From contig JAVJVP010000004.1 of NCBI GenBank assembly GCA_040221095.1, forward strand, positions 1 through 64,000: a stretch of DNA of 64,000 nucleotides. The letters run 5' to 3'. Under the pieces are notes generated by a model. That model did not search any database and was not told where the DNA came from. It was given only the letters and a program-made list of their open reading frames with translations. Both the position numbers and the translations under genes were made by a program. This DNA comes from UBA1479 sp040221095 (GTDB taxonomy: Bacteria > Pseudomonadota > Alphaproteobacteria > Rhodospirillales > Casp-alpha2). Shown piece by piece: positions 19,772-28,606 of this stretch (position 1 is the first letter of the stretch; each line of letters starts with the position of its first letter).

Positions 19772-20230
19772 TTACTTCTTGGCCGGCGGGCGTTTCGCCG
19801 CCTTGCCCGGTTCCTGGGCGATCAGCGCCACGCGCCGATAGCCGGCCGCGTTGATCTGCCCCATCACCGCCATGACACGCCCGTAGTTGATGGCCTTATC
19901 CCCTCTGACGAAGATCCGGATGTCCGGATTGCTGCCGGTGATAGCGTGCAATCTTGGCACCAATGTGTCCAAGTCGACGGCCGTGTCCTGAAGATAGATC
20001 TGCCCGCCGGCGTCGACGCTGACGGCCAGCGGCTCGTCCTGGCCGCTGACGGCACCCGCCTTGGTTTCCGGCAGGTCGACCTGAACGCCCACGGTCAGAA
20101 GCGGCGCCGTGACCATGAAGATGATGAGCAGGACCAGCATCACGTCGACGAACGGCGTGACATTGATGTCGCTCATCAGCGCCCGGTTGCCCCGCCGCCG
20201 GCGGGAGGTCCGTTGTATGGTGACGGCCAC
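19772..20230 (-). CDS. tolR: Tol-Pal proton channel subunit TolR
   Basis: The 152-residue product carries one transmembrane helix (about 25-43) beginning DINVTPFVDVMLVLLII, with Asp29 in the position of the proton-carrying aspartate of TolR/ExbD. A periplasmic domain follows, including a VFVRGDKAINYG-like segment (here IFVRGDKAINYG). Residues after about 140 are a basic tail. The start is GTG 20230, supported by AGGGGAA seven bases upstream and by family alignment; the frame is open further upstream only because it shadows tolQ. It lies 17 bases after the tolQ stop. Confidence 0.94.
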   Translation of the reverse strand: MAVTIQRTSRRRRGNRALMSDINVTPFVDVMLVLLIIFMVTAPLLTVGVQVDLPETKAGAVSGQDEPLAVSVDAGGQIYLQDTAVDLDTLVPRLHAITGSNPDIRIFVRGDKAINYGRVMAVMGQINAAGYRRVALIAQEPGKAAKRPPAKK

Positions 20231-20247
20231 GTTTCTGTTCCCCTGCC

Positions 20248-20958
<711 letters not shown>

Positions 20959-20983
20959 CTTTGTCCGTCTCGTTCCGTTTTTC

Positions 20984-21421
20984 TTAAACCTCGTCGCCGA
21001 CGTCGGCGATACGGGCCATTTCAATTCGCACCTCGGCCGGCAGACGCACGGGCCGTCCGGCCGTGTTCATGCAGGCGAGGGTCAGGCTCATCTGCACCAG
21101 GTCTTCGTCGTCCCGGCGCACCACCTGGGCCATCTCCACAGTGGCCCCGCGCACCGCCAACACCCGCGTCTCGACGCTGAGGGCGTCGTCCAGCCTGGCC
21201 GGCTTCAGGTATTCGGCGTTGACCCGGCGCACGGCAAGCGCGACGCCCTTCTGCGCCAAAATCGCGGAATTTTCAAATCCCAGTTCACGCAACAGCTCCG
21301 TCCGCGCGCGTTCCGCATAGCGCAGATAGTTGGCGTAATAGACAATGCCGCCGGCGTCCGTGTCCTCGTAATAGACCCGCACGGGCATGCGGTGGCAGGG
21401 CGTCTCTCCAATACCGTTCAC
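20984..21421 (-). CDS. ybgC: Tol-Pal-associated acyl-CoA thioesterase YbgC
   Basis: The 145-residue hot-dog-fold enzyme shows the 4HBT motif YYEDTDAGGIVYYANYLRY near residues 17-35, where the first Asp is catalytic, followed by AERARTELLRELG. YbgC hydrolyses acyl-CoA thioesters and is genetically linked to tolQRAB. It begins at GTG 21421, overlapping the ruvB stop by four bases (GTGA), which ties the tol operon to ruvCAB. Confidence 0.92.
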   Translation of the reverse strand: MNGIGETPCHRMPVRVYYEDTDAGGIVYYANYLRYAERARTELLRELGFENSAILAQKGVALAVRRVNAEYLKPARLDDALSVETRVLAVRGATVEMAQVVRRDDEDLVQMSLTLACMNTAGRPVRLPAEVRIEMARIADVGDEV

Positions 21422-22473
21422 GCGTCATCCTCCGTCCCACTTGTGGCGGAAAGAAGGTCGAGTTGCGGCGCGCCCGGCGGCAGGTCGAGGCCGAGATGGC
21501 GGAACGTCTCCGGCGTCACGGCGCGGCCGCGCGGCGTGCGCATGAGAAGCCCCTGCTGGATCAGGAAGGGTTCGATCACTTCCTCGATGGTATCGCGCTG
21601 TTCGGACAGGGCGGCGGCCAGGGTGTCGACGCCGACCGGCCCGCCGCCGTAGTTGCCGCAAATGCAGGTCAGGTAGCGGCGGTCCATGGCGTCGAGCCCG
21701 CGCTGGTCGACTTCAAGCCGCGTCAGGGCCGCGTCGGCGACCTGGGCGTCGACGGACCCGGACCCGTCGACGGCGGCGAAATCGCGGACCCGGCGCAGCA
21801 GCCTGCCGGCGACCCGCGGCGTGCCGCGGGACCGGCGGGCGATTTCCAGCGCCCCCTCGGCCGTCAGGTCCAGGCCCAGCAGCCTGGCACCCCGGCGCAC
21901 GATGCCTTCAAGCGCTTCCGGGCTGTAGAAGTTGAGGCGCACGGGAATGCCGAAACGGTCGCGCAGCGGCGTCGTGATCAGGCCCGAGCGGGTCGTCGCC
22001 CCGACCAGGGTGAAGGGCGGCAGGTCGATGCGCACGGAGCGCGCCGCCGGCCCCTCGCCGATGATGAGGTCGAGTTGATAATCCTCCATGGCCGGGTAGA
22101 GGATTTCCTCGACCACCGGATTGAGGCGGTGGATTTCGTCGATGAACAGAACGTCGCGCGGCTGCAGGTTGGTGAGGATCGCCGCCAGGTCGCCCGCCTT
22201 GGCGACCACGGGGCCGGACGTTGCGCGAAAGCCGACGCCCAGTTCGCGGGCGACGATCTGCGCCAGGGTCGTCTTGCCCAGCCCCGGGGGGCCGAAGAAC
22301 AGGACATGGTCCATGGCTTCGCCACGCGACCGCGCGGCCTCGATAAACACCTTGAGGTTTTCCCGCGCCTGGTCCTGGCCGACAAAGTCGTCGAGAACCT
22401 GGGGCCGCAGGCTGGGATCGGCGGCGAAATCGTCTTCAACGACTTCCGGCTGGATCATCCGTTCCTCGGCCAT
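21418..22473 (-). CDS. ruvB: Holliday junction branch-migration ATPase RuvB
   Basis: The 351-residue AAA+ protein has Walker A GPPGLGKT at residues 61-68, Walker B LFIDEIHR near 113-120, the sensor segment GATTRSG near 160, an arginine-finger region near 170 and a C-terminal winged helix ending PRGRAVT. RuvB hexamers drive branch migration with RuvA. It starts five bases after the ruvA stop. Confidence 0.96.
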   Translation of the reverse strand: MAEERMIQPEVVEDDFAADPSLRPQVLDDFVGQDQARENLKVFIEAARSRGEAMDHVLFFGPPGLGKTTLAQIVARELGVGFRATSGPVVAKAGDLAAILTNLQPRDVLFIDEIHRLNPVVEEILYPAMEDYQLDLIIGEGPAARSVRIDLPPFTLVGATTRSGLITTPLRDRFGIPVRLNFYSPEALEGIVRRGARLLGLDLTAEGALEIARRSRGTPRVAGRLLRRVRDFAAVDGSGSVDAQVADAALTRLEVDQRGLDAMDRRYLTCICGNYGGGPVGVDTLAAALSEQRDTIEEVIEPFLIQQGLLMRTPRGRAVTPETFRHLGLDLPPGAPQLDLLSATSGTEDDA

Positions 22474-22478
22474 TCAGG

Positions 22479-23135
22479 TCATGCCCCCCGCCGCTGGTCG
22501 GTCGGGGCCAGTTCGGCCAATCCGGCGCGGATCAGGGCTTCCAGGGTCAAGGCAGCTTCCGATGCCTGGGCGGCACGGGACACGGCGCCCAAGGCTTCCG
22601 ACGGGGTGTAGCCCAGATTGACCAGGGCCGAGGCGGCGTCGCGCAACAGATCCTGAGCCGCGTCGCCGGCGTTCGGCAGGGCAGCGCCCGGGGCCGGCGC
22701 GGTCTTGCCCGTGGCCGCCACCGGTCCCAGGGCCAAGGCCCCGACCTTGTCCTTCAGTTCGTGGAGAATGCGCTGCGCCAGCTTGGGTCCGACGCCGGGG
22801 GCGCGGCATACGGCGGCCTTATCGCCGGCGGCGATGGCCTGCAGCAGCATGTCGCCGGTCAGCGCCGACAGCATGGCGAGGGCGACCTTGGCGCCCACGC
22901 CCTGCACCGTGGTCAGCAGGCGGAACCAGTCCTGTTCGTCGGCGCGCAGGAAGCCGTACAGATGGATGTGGTCTTCGCGCACATGGGTTTCGATGAACAG
23001 CGCCACCGCGTCACCCTGCCCCATCTGCGACAAAGTCCGCGACGACGCGTGCACCAGATAGCCGACCCCGTTGACGTCGATCACGGCGGTGTCCGTGCCG
23101 ACGGCATCGACAATGCCTTTGAGCCGCGCGATCAC
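22479..23135 (-). CDS. ruvA: Holliday junction DNA-binding protein RuvA
   Basis: The 218-residue protein has the OB-fold N-terminus (MIARLKGIVDAV), two helix-hairpin-helix segments (TTVQGVGAKVALAMLS near 75-90 and APGVGPKLAQRILHELK near 110-127) and a C-terminal RuvB-binding domain (about 165-210) after a Pro/Ala linker. RuvA tetramers hold the four-way junction. The start is GTG 23135, overlapping the ruvC stop by four bases. A longer upstream open frame is a ruvC shadow. Confidence 0.95.
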   Translation of the reverse strand: MIARLKGIVDAVGTDTAVIDVNGVGYLVHASSRTLSQMGQGDAVALFIETHVREDHIHLYGFLRADEQDWFRLLTTVQGVGAKVALAMLSALTGDMLLQAIAAGDKAAVCRAPGVGPKLAQRILHELKDKVGALALGPVAATGKTAPAPGAALPNAGDAAQDLLRDAASALVNLGYTPSEALGAVSRAAQASEAALTLEALIRAGLAELAPTDQRRGA

Positions 23136-23638
23136 CGGGCCGCTCCCGCCAGGGCGGCATTCATCCCCGGCGCCGTGCGGTGGTGGGCGTGACAGATGGC
23201 GACAGCGAGCGCGTCGGCGCTGTCGGCACTTTTGAACGCCGCCCCCGGCAACAGGGTGCGCACCATCATCTGGACCTGTTCCTTGGCCGCATGGCCGGTG
23301 CCGACGACGGTCTTCTTCACCAGGTTGGGGGTGTATTCGAACACCGGCAGGCCGGCCAGGGCCGGCACCAGCATGGAAATGCCGCGGGCCTGGCCCAATT
23401 TCAGGGTCGTCGTCGGATTGGTGTTGACGAAGGTTTCCTCGACCGCCGCCTCGACCGGCGCCATGGCGCGGATGACCTCGACCAGACCGTCGTGAAGTTG
23501 CACCAGACGTTCGGCGAGGCTGGCTTTCGGGTCGGAGGACACAACGCCGTCGGCGACATAGCGAAGCCGGTTGCCGGCGTGTTCGATGACGCCCCATCCG
23601 GTGTTCTTCAACCCCGGGTCAAACCCGATCAGCCGCAT
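23132..23638 (-). CDS. ruvC: Holliday junction resolvase RuvC
   Basis: The 168-residue product has RuvC signatures: Asp7 in the N-terminal MRLIGFDPGLKNTGWGV, the acidic VEETFVNTNP strand near residues 66-75, the LGQARG helix start, and a late acidic pair near SADALAVAICHAHH (about 140-153). It cleaves Holliday junctions symmetrically. It is the first gene of the ruvCAB-ybgC-tol run and sits 46 bases after yebC, a common arrangement. Confidence 0.95.
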   Translation of the reverse strand: MRLIGFDPGLKNTGWGVIEHAGNRLRYVADGVVSSDPKASLAERLVQLHDGLVEVIRAMAPVEAAVEETFVNTNPTTTLKLGQARGISMLVPALAGLPVFEYTPNLVKKTVVGTGHAAKEQVQMMVRTLLPGAAFKSADSADALAVAICHAHHRTAPGMNAALAGAAR

Positions 23639-23684
23639 CCGTGTTCCATTCCGCTCCGTATCCCCGTGGCGTCTGCACTATGGG

Positions 23685-24428
23685 TTAGGCGCTCAGCCTT
23701 TCCATGATCTCGTCGTCGACCTCGAAGTTGGCGGCGACGCGCTGCACGTCGTCGTTGTCTTCCAGCGCATCGATCAGCTTCAACAATGTCTGCGCCGTAT
23801 CCTCGTCGACGGCGATGGAATTCTGCGGCTTCCACGCCAGGCGCGCCTCCTCGGGCTCGCCGAAACGTTCCTCGAGCGCATCACGCACGGCGGCGAAGTC
23901 GTCGGGCTGGCAGGTGATGGTGTGGTTTTCCTCGTCGGATTCCACATCCTCCGCGCCGGCTTCCAAAGCGCCTTCGAACACGGCTTCGGCCCCGGCGACG
24001 GCGGCCGGATAGGTGATCTGGCCGACCCGGTCGAACATGAAGGCGACGCTGCCCGTTTCACCCAGGTTGCCGCCGTTCTTGGAAAAGGCGGTGCGGACTT
24101 CCGAGGCCGTGCGGTTGCGGTTGTCGGACAGGGCCTCGACAATCACGGCGACGCCGCCCGGGCCATAGCCTTCGTAGCGGATTTCCTCGTAATTCTCGGC
24201 GTCGGAACCCTGGGCCTTCTGAATCGCCCGGTTGATGACGTCGTTGGGCATGTTCAGGGCCTTGGCGTTGGCGACGGCCAGACGCAGGGCGGCGTTGAAG
24301 TTGGGATCGGGGCCGTTGCGCGCGGCGACCGTCACTTCGCGGCCCAGTTTGGCGAAGACCTTTGCCCGCTTGGCGTCCTGACGGCCTTTGCGGTGCATGA
24401 TGTTCTTGAATTTGGAATGACCAGCCAT
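23685..24428 (-). CDS. yebC: YebC/PmpR-family DNA-binding protein
   Basis: The 247-residue product begins with the diagnostic MAGHSKFKNIMHRKGRQDAK and has the YEGYGPGGVAVIVE segment near residues 110-123. Recent work on this family also connects it with relief of ribosome stalling, alongside older reports of transcriptional regulation. It lies upstream of ruvCAB, as in many proteobacteria. A promoter probably lies in the 166-base gap before it. Confidence 0.95.
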   Translation of the reverse strand: MAGHSKFKNIMHRKGRQDAKRAKVFAKLGREVTVAARNGPDPNFNAALRLAVANAKALNMPNDVINRAIQKAQGSDAENYEEIRYEGYGPGGVAVIVEALSDNRNRTASEVRTAFSKNGGNLGETGSVAFMFDRVGQITYPAAVAGAEAVFEGALEAGAEDVESDEENHTITCQPDDFAAVRDALEERFGEPEEARLAWKPQNSIAVDEDTAQTLLKLIDALEDNDDVQRVAANFEVDDEIMERLSA

Positions 24429-24594
24429 TTTGGCGGGAACCCCCTATATGTCGTGGCGATTCGTCGGGATTATACCCAAATGATGGGACCGGCGCGAGTG
24501 TCACCGGCGGTGAAGCTAGGCCCGCAATATGGCAAGATTTCGTCTGCCGTGAAAGGCCGCAGGCCAGGGAAGGATTGATTTTCCGGCGGCGGCG

Positions 24595-25422
24595 CTATCC
24601 CGGCAGGGCCGGCGCCAGGCGGCCGCCCAGGCGCACGGGTTCGGCCCGCGTCGCCAGGCCCGTGGAATCATCGGTTTCCAGGTACATGGCGCAGAAGGTC
24701 GCTTCGCCGTCCGCCGGCTCCAGCCGCCCCTGCGGCAGCTTGGTGGTGAACCGCGCGGTGGCGTTTTCCTTTTGCATGCCGATCACGGAATCGTAGTCGC
24801 CGGTCATGCCCAGGTCGGTCTGATAGGCCGTGCCGCCCTTGAACACCTGGGCGTCCGCCGTCGGCACATGGGTGTGAGTGCCGACCACGGCCGACACCCG
24901 GCCGTCCAGGAAATGGCCCATGGCCATCTTTTCCGACGACGCCTCGCCGTGCAGGTCGAGCAGGATGGCATCGACGCTGCCGCGGCCTCCCCCCGCCCCC
25001 AGACGGTGGTTCTTCAAGGCCTCATCCACGCCGGCGAAGGGATCGTCGAGCGGGTCCATGAACAGGCGGCACATGGCGTGCACGACCATGACCTTGCGGC
25101 CGTCCCGGGCCTCGAACACGCCGGTGCCCTTGCCGGGCGTGCCGGCGGGAAAGTTCAGGGGACGCAGCAGCCGGGGGTCGCCGTCGATGTAGTTCATGAT
25201 CTCGCGCTGATCCCACACGTGGTTGCCCGTGGTGATGACGTCGGCGCCCTGCCCGTAAAGATCGTTGCAGATGGCCTCGGTGATGCCGAAACCGTGGGCC
25301 GCGTTCTCGCCGTTGACGACGACGAAGTCGAGGTCCAGTTGCTCGCGCAGAGCCGGCAGGTGCTTGGCCACGGCGTCCCGGCCGCTGCGCCCGACCACAT
25401 CCCCGACAATCATGATTTTCAT
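24595..25422 (-). CDS. YmdB-like metallophosphoesterase (TIGR00282 family)
   Basis: The 275-residue calcineurin-like enzyme carries metal-binding motifs in order: GDVVGRSGR (Asp8) near the N-terminus, VNGENAAHG near 37-45, GNHVWDQ near 66-72, LHGEASSEK near 160-168 and GTHTHVPTAD near 187-196. Characterised relatives (Bacillus YmdB) hydrolyse 2',3'- or 3',5'-cyclic nucleotides. It is followed on the same strand by yebC and preceded by fthC, a frequent alphaproteobacterial order. Catalytic residues look complete. Confidence 0.88.
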   Translation of the reverse strand: MKIMIVGDVVGRSGRDAVAKHLPALREQLDLDFVVVNGENAAHGFGITEAICNDLYGQGADVITTGNHVWDQREIMNYIDGDPRLLRPLNFPAGTPGKGTGVFEARDGRKVMVVHAMCRLFMDPLDDPFAGVDEALKNHRLGAGGGRGSVDAILLDLHGEASSEKMAMGHFLDGRVSAVVGTHTHVPTADAQVFKGGTAYQTDLGMTGDYDSVIGMQKENATARFTTKLPQGRLEPADGEATFCAMYLETDDSTGLATRAEPVRLGGRLAPALPG

Positions 25423-25479
25423 AAACTGACCTTAATACCTAAATACCTAATGCCTTGGCCAAACCCCTTGCCGGGGCCG

Positions 25480-26073
25480 TCACGGCGCGATCCGGATGAT
25501 ATCTTCCTCGGTCACGACCCAGTCCAGGCGTGCGTCGTACTGGTCGCGCGGCACGGCGTCAACTTCCTGCGCCGAATAGCCGACCCCGACGGCGGTGACG
25601 GGCGTGCCCGAATTTCGCAATTCAGCCAGGGTCCGGTCATAGAATCCGCCGCCCCAGCCAAGCCGGTAGCCGGCCCGGTCGAAGGCGAGCAGCGGCACCA
25701 GCAGCAGATCGGGGCGCACGTCCTCCGCCCCCTCCGCCGGGTGGCGGGTGCCGAACACGCCGTCCGTCAACTTGCCCCCGGGTGACCAGGCCCGAAACTG
25801 AAGCGGGCGCCCCTTGCCCACGACCACCGGCAGGCAGCCCTGCCAGCCGTTCGCCGCCAGGATCAGGACGGCTGGCAGCACATCCATTTCATCCTGCATG
25901 GCGAGATAGCCCGAAACCCAGCCCGGCGGGGTGGCGGCGCACAGCCCCTGCGCCAAGGCCGCGGCATGGCAGGCCACGGCGGTGGCGCCGCCGGACCCCA
26001 GGTCCGCGCGGGCGCGAATGCGACGGGCGGCGGCTTCCGCACGAAGGAGACGCTTTTGTTCGAGGAGATCCAT
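25480..26073 (-). CDS. fthC: 5-formyltetrahydrofolate cyclo-ligase
   Basis: The 197-residue product has an N-terminal helix with KRLLRAEAAARR, and the signature VPLLAFDRAGYRLGWGGGFYDRTLA near residues 130-155, which binds ATP phosphate and the folate. It converts 5-formyl-THF to 5,10-methenyl-THF. Its position downstream of zapA and a 6S RNA-like element mirrors E. coli zapA-ssrS-ygfA. The ATG at 26073 is preceded by GAGGA-like purines. Confidence 0.92.
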   Translation of the reverse strand: MDLLEQKRLLRAEAAARRIRARADLGSGGATAVACHAAALAQGLCAATPPGWVSGYLAMQDEMDVLPAVLILAANGWQGCLPVVVGKGRPLQFRAWSPGGKLTDGVFGTRHPAEGAEDVRPDLLLVPLLAFDRAGYRLGWGGGFYDRTLAELRNSGTPVTAVGVGYSAQEVDAVPRDQYDARLDWVVTEEDIIRIAP

Positions 26074-26127
26074 AATGACTTAAATGACGGCCCCCGCAGG
26101 CCGGGCGCCGTATCAAAACCCAAAAGA

Positions 26128-26272
26128 AAAAAGTCGGCGGTGCCGCAGTAGCCGTCGGCGTTAAGATCCTCCGTGGCCTGCTCTCAACAGGTTGGGCACC
26201 GTGATACCGAGCGTCCAGGACGAACCCGTGCAACCCGGCAGGGACAGCACCCTTAAAGGACGCATCGCCCCA
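26128..26272 (-). ncRNA. ssrS: 6S RNA
   Basis: The 245 bases between zapA and fthC have no coding potential but carry a structured RNA on the minus strand. It starts near CCTGGGGCGATGCG, ends with GGCACCGCCGAC and is followed by a T-run (26127-26132). A -10-like CATTAT lies at 26276-26281. Position between zapA and the cyclo-ligase gene is the classical 6S locus. 6S RNA mimics an open promoter and sequesters sigma-70 RNA polymerase in stationary phase. Ends are approximate. Confidence 0.8.
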
Positions 26273-26283
26273 GGGATAATGTG

Positions 26284-26324
26284 CCTAACGCGCTCCGCAG
26301 CGCTCCGCCTGAGCGGAAGTTAGG
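26284..26324. repeat. Structured repeat between zapA stop and 6S RNA
   Basis: CCTAAC (26284-26289) is complementary to GTTAGG (26319-26324) and encloses two tandem copies of CGCTCCGC (26291-26298, 26301-26308) and a GAGCGG. On the minus strand these form short nested hairpins starting at the zapA stop codon. It may end the zapA transcript or form part of a processing site ahead of the 6S RNA. Confidence 0.4.
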
Positions 26325-26655
26325 CTTGTTCAAGCCCCGCGGCAATGCCTTCGATGCGTTCGGCGAAATTTTCCAGGGCGCGGCTGGCCTTTTCCTCGGA
26401 TTCGATGATCCGGGCGACACCCTCGCTTTTGCGGCTGATGGTCTCCAACTCCGAATAGGCGTCTGACAATTCGTCGGCCAATAACAGGCTGACCATGACC
26501 AGAAGCCGCGCGTCGCCGGCCTGACCGACGGCGGCGACCAGTTCCTGAACCCGGTTGTCGACATACTTGCCCAGACGCGACAGGTGCGCTTCCTGCCCGT
26601 CGTCGCAGGCGACCTGATACTGGCGTCCGTTGATGGTGACGGTGACATGGGCCAT
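26320..26655 (-). CDS. zapA: Cell division protein ZapA
   Basis: The 111-residue product has the ZapA N-terminal domain (VTVTINGRQYQVACDDGQE, residues 4-22, then LSRLGKYVDNRV), followed by a coiled coil (about 60-108). ZapA bundles FtsZ filaments at the division ring. It lies 14 bases after the DUF4164 gene and upstream of the 6S RNA and fthC, as in many proteobacteria. Confidence 0.92.
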   Translation of the reverse strand: MAHVTVTINGRQYQVACDDGQEAHLSRLGKYVDNRVQELVAAVGQAGDARLLVMVSLLLADELSDAYSELETISRKSEGVARIIESEEKASRALENFAERIEGIAAGLEQA

Positions 26656-26669
26656 GACGTGTTCCGACC

Positions 26670-26900
26670 CTAGCCTTCAAGCGCTTTTTCAAGGCGGCCG
26701 ATGGCGCCGTCGAGACGTCCCTTGACCTCCTCGGTCACGGTCTGCAGGCGGGCGTTCTCCGCCCGCAATGCCGCCGTGTCGCCCGTATCGCCGGCCGCGG
26801 CGGCGCCGCGCGCCTGAACGGCCTTTTCCAGGCGCGACAAGGCGCCTTCCAACCGCTCGAAGGCGCGGTCCACTCGTGATGGTTTACTGATGGTCGCCAC
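26670..26900 (-). CDS. DUF4164-type coiled-coil protein
   Basis: The 76-residue product is almost entirely heptad-like (SRVDRAFERLEGALSRLEKA at residues 8-27, then LRAENARLQTVTEEVKGRL and IGRLEKAL). Small coiled-coil proteins of this type sit next to zapA in alphaproteobacteria; function is not established. GTG 26900 follows GGGGGG by five bases and is the likely start; a TTG at 26918 lacks such a site. Cotranscription with zapA is likely. Confidence 0.75.
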   Translation of the reverse strand: MATISKPSRVDRAFERLEGALSRLEKAVQARGAAAAGDTGDTAALRAENARLQTVTEEVKGRLDGAIGRLEKALEG

Positions 26901-27137
26901 ACATACCCCCCGACCCAACTAAAAATATTATTGTCTTAGCGGGTAAAAATTTTATGAAGAATAGGTGCCTATACACACAAGTTCAACCATTACATCAATT
27001 GGGCGGCATTGCGCCCCGGACAACCGGGCGTTCTCGGGTTTACAGGGGGCGATGGGTAGCCTATAGGATCGCCCGAACCGGGGTTGCCGTCGCAGGGGCC
27101 CCGACCCAGAAAATTCAGCACATTTACGGAGGCATTC

Positions 27138-28145
27138 ATGGCGGTTCGGGTTGCGATCAACGGGTTCGGAAGAATTGGGCGTTTGGTTCTTCGCGGCATT
27201 TTGGAATCGCGGCGCAACGACGTCGAGGTGGTCGCGATCAACGACCTGGGCTCGCCCGAGATGAACGCCCACCTTCTTAAGTATGATTCCGTGCACGGCC
27301 CGCTGGGCATGGACGTGTCGGTCTCGGGCGACGTCATGAACGTGGGCGCCGGGCCGATCAAGGTGACCGCCGAGCGCAATCCCGCCGATCTGCCCTGGAA
27401 GGAACTGGGCATCGACGTGGCCCTGGAATGCACCGGCCTGTTCACCGACCGCGACAGCGCCGCCAAGCATCTGGAAGCCGGCGCCGGCAAGGTTCTGGTC
27501 TCGGCCCCGGCCTCGGGCGTCGATCTGACCGTCGTCTACGGCGTCAACCACGACAAGCTGGAAGCCGGCCACACGGTCGTTTCCAACGCGTCCTGCACGA
27601 CCAACTGCCTGGCCCCCGTGGCCGACGTGCTGCACAAGCTGGTCGGCATCGAAAAGGGCTACATGACGACGATCCACGCCTATACCGGCGACCAGCGCCC
27701 CCTCGACACTCTGCATTCGGACCCCCGCCGGGCGCGCGCCTGCGCGGTGTCCATGATCCCGACCTCGACCGGTGCGGCCAAGGCCGTCGGCCTGGTGCTG
27801 CCGGAACTGAAGGGCAAGCTGGACGGCACCGCGATCCGCGTGCCGACCCCCAACGTGTCGCTGATCGACCTGACCTTCACTGCCGGGCGTTCGACCACGG
27901 CCGAGGAAATCAACGCCGCCATGCTGGAAGCCTCCAACGGCCGGCTCAAGGGCGTGCTTGCCTATAACACCGAGCCCCTGGTTTCCATCGACTTTAACCA
28001 CAACCCCGCCAGCTCGAGCTTCGATTCCACCCAGACCCAGGTGATCGACGGCAACTTCGTGCGCGTGCTCAGCTGGTACGACAACGAATGGGGCTTCTCC
28101 AACCGCATGCCGGACACCGCGCTGGCCATGCATGGTGCGAAATAA
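27138..28145 (+). CDS. gap: Type I glyceraldehyde-3-phosphate dehydrogenase
   Basis: The 335-residue protein has NGFGRIGR (residues 8-15), AINDLG near 33-38 with an acidic residue typical of NAD preference, the catalytic SNASCTTNCLAP loop near 148-159 and WYDNEWGFSNR near the C-terminus. It catalyses the phosphorylating oxidation of GAP in glycolysis/gluconeogenesis. GGAGG eight bases before ATG 27138 decides the start. Unlike the usual alphaproteobacterial tkt-gap-pgk-fba string, neither pgk nor tkt flanks it; the next gene is a small unknown, then thiE. Confidence 0.95.
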   Translation: MAVRVAINGFGRIGRLVLRGILESRRNDVEVVAINDLGSPEMNAHLLKYDSVHGPLGMDVSVSGDVMNVGAGPIKVTAERNPADLPWKELGIDVALECTGLFTDRDSAAKHLEAGAGKVLVSAPASGVDLTVVYGVNHDKLEAGHTVVSNASCTTNCLAPVADVLHKLVGIEKGYMTTIHAYTGDQRPLDTLHSDPRRARACAVSMIPTSTGAAKAVGLVLPELKGKLDGTAIRVPTPNVSLIDLTFTAGRSTTAEEINAAMLEASNGRLKGVLAYNTEPLVSIDFNHNPASSSFDSTQTQVIDGNFVRVLSWYDNEWGFSNRMPDTALAMHGAK

Positions 28146-28159
28146 GCGACGGGATTGAG

Positions 28160-28606
28160 ATGACGGGGGACGCGACCAGACAACCGGACGCCCCCCCGGC
28201 ATCCGTCGTCATTCACGACCTGAACCACGCAAAACAGGCGCTGAGCGCCGCCCGCCGCACGGGCCGCCCCGTGCATCTGATCAGCGCGCCCGGCGCCGCA
28301 GGCTCTCTCGGCCCGGCCCTGTTCAAGCAGATCATCGATCAGGCCCGCACCGCCGAACCGGCAGCCCATGCCACTGCCTGTCTTGATTGCGCAGACGAGC
28401 CGGGCACGGCCCTGGATGCTCTCAGGCAGGGCGTCGAAGCCGTGTCCCTGTCGGCTTCCGCCGAGGTCCTGACCAAGATCGCAAGCATCGCCGACGCGGC
28501 CGGCGGCAAATTGCTCGACCGGCCCGCGCGAACATTGAACCTGGCCGACGCGGACGCCGACCGGCGGCTCGACGCCTGGCTCACCGGAGAATTCCAACAT
28601 GGCTGA
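28160..28606 (+). CDS. Conserved-looking hypothetical protein between gap and thiE
   Basis: The 148-residue product has no signal peptide or membrane segment. It contains an alternating strand/helix pattern: SVVIHDLNHAKQAL near 17-30, GRPVHLISAPGAAGSLGPALF near 36-56, and a VSLSASAEVLTKIASIADAAG helix near 95-115. Similar short proteins sit before thiE in other alphaproteobacteria; I know no function. GGGA precedes ATG 28160, 14 bases after gap, and its end overlaps thiE by eight bases, so one transcript is likely. Confidence 0.65.
   Translation: MTGDATRQPDAPPASVVIHDLNHAKQALSAARRTGRPVHLISAPGAAGSLGPALFKQIIDQARTAEPAAHATACLDCADEPGTALDALRQGVEAVSLSASAEVLTKIASIADAAGGKLLDRPARTLNLADADADRRLDAWLTGEFQHG

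Noticed and set aside
26931..26958. TTGTCT/TATGAA promoter pair upstream of gap
   Set aside because: Spacer of 16 but a poor -10, about 180 bases from the start; not distinguishable from chance in an AT-rich gap.
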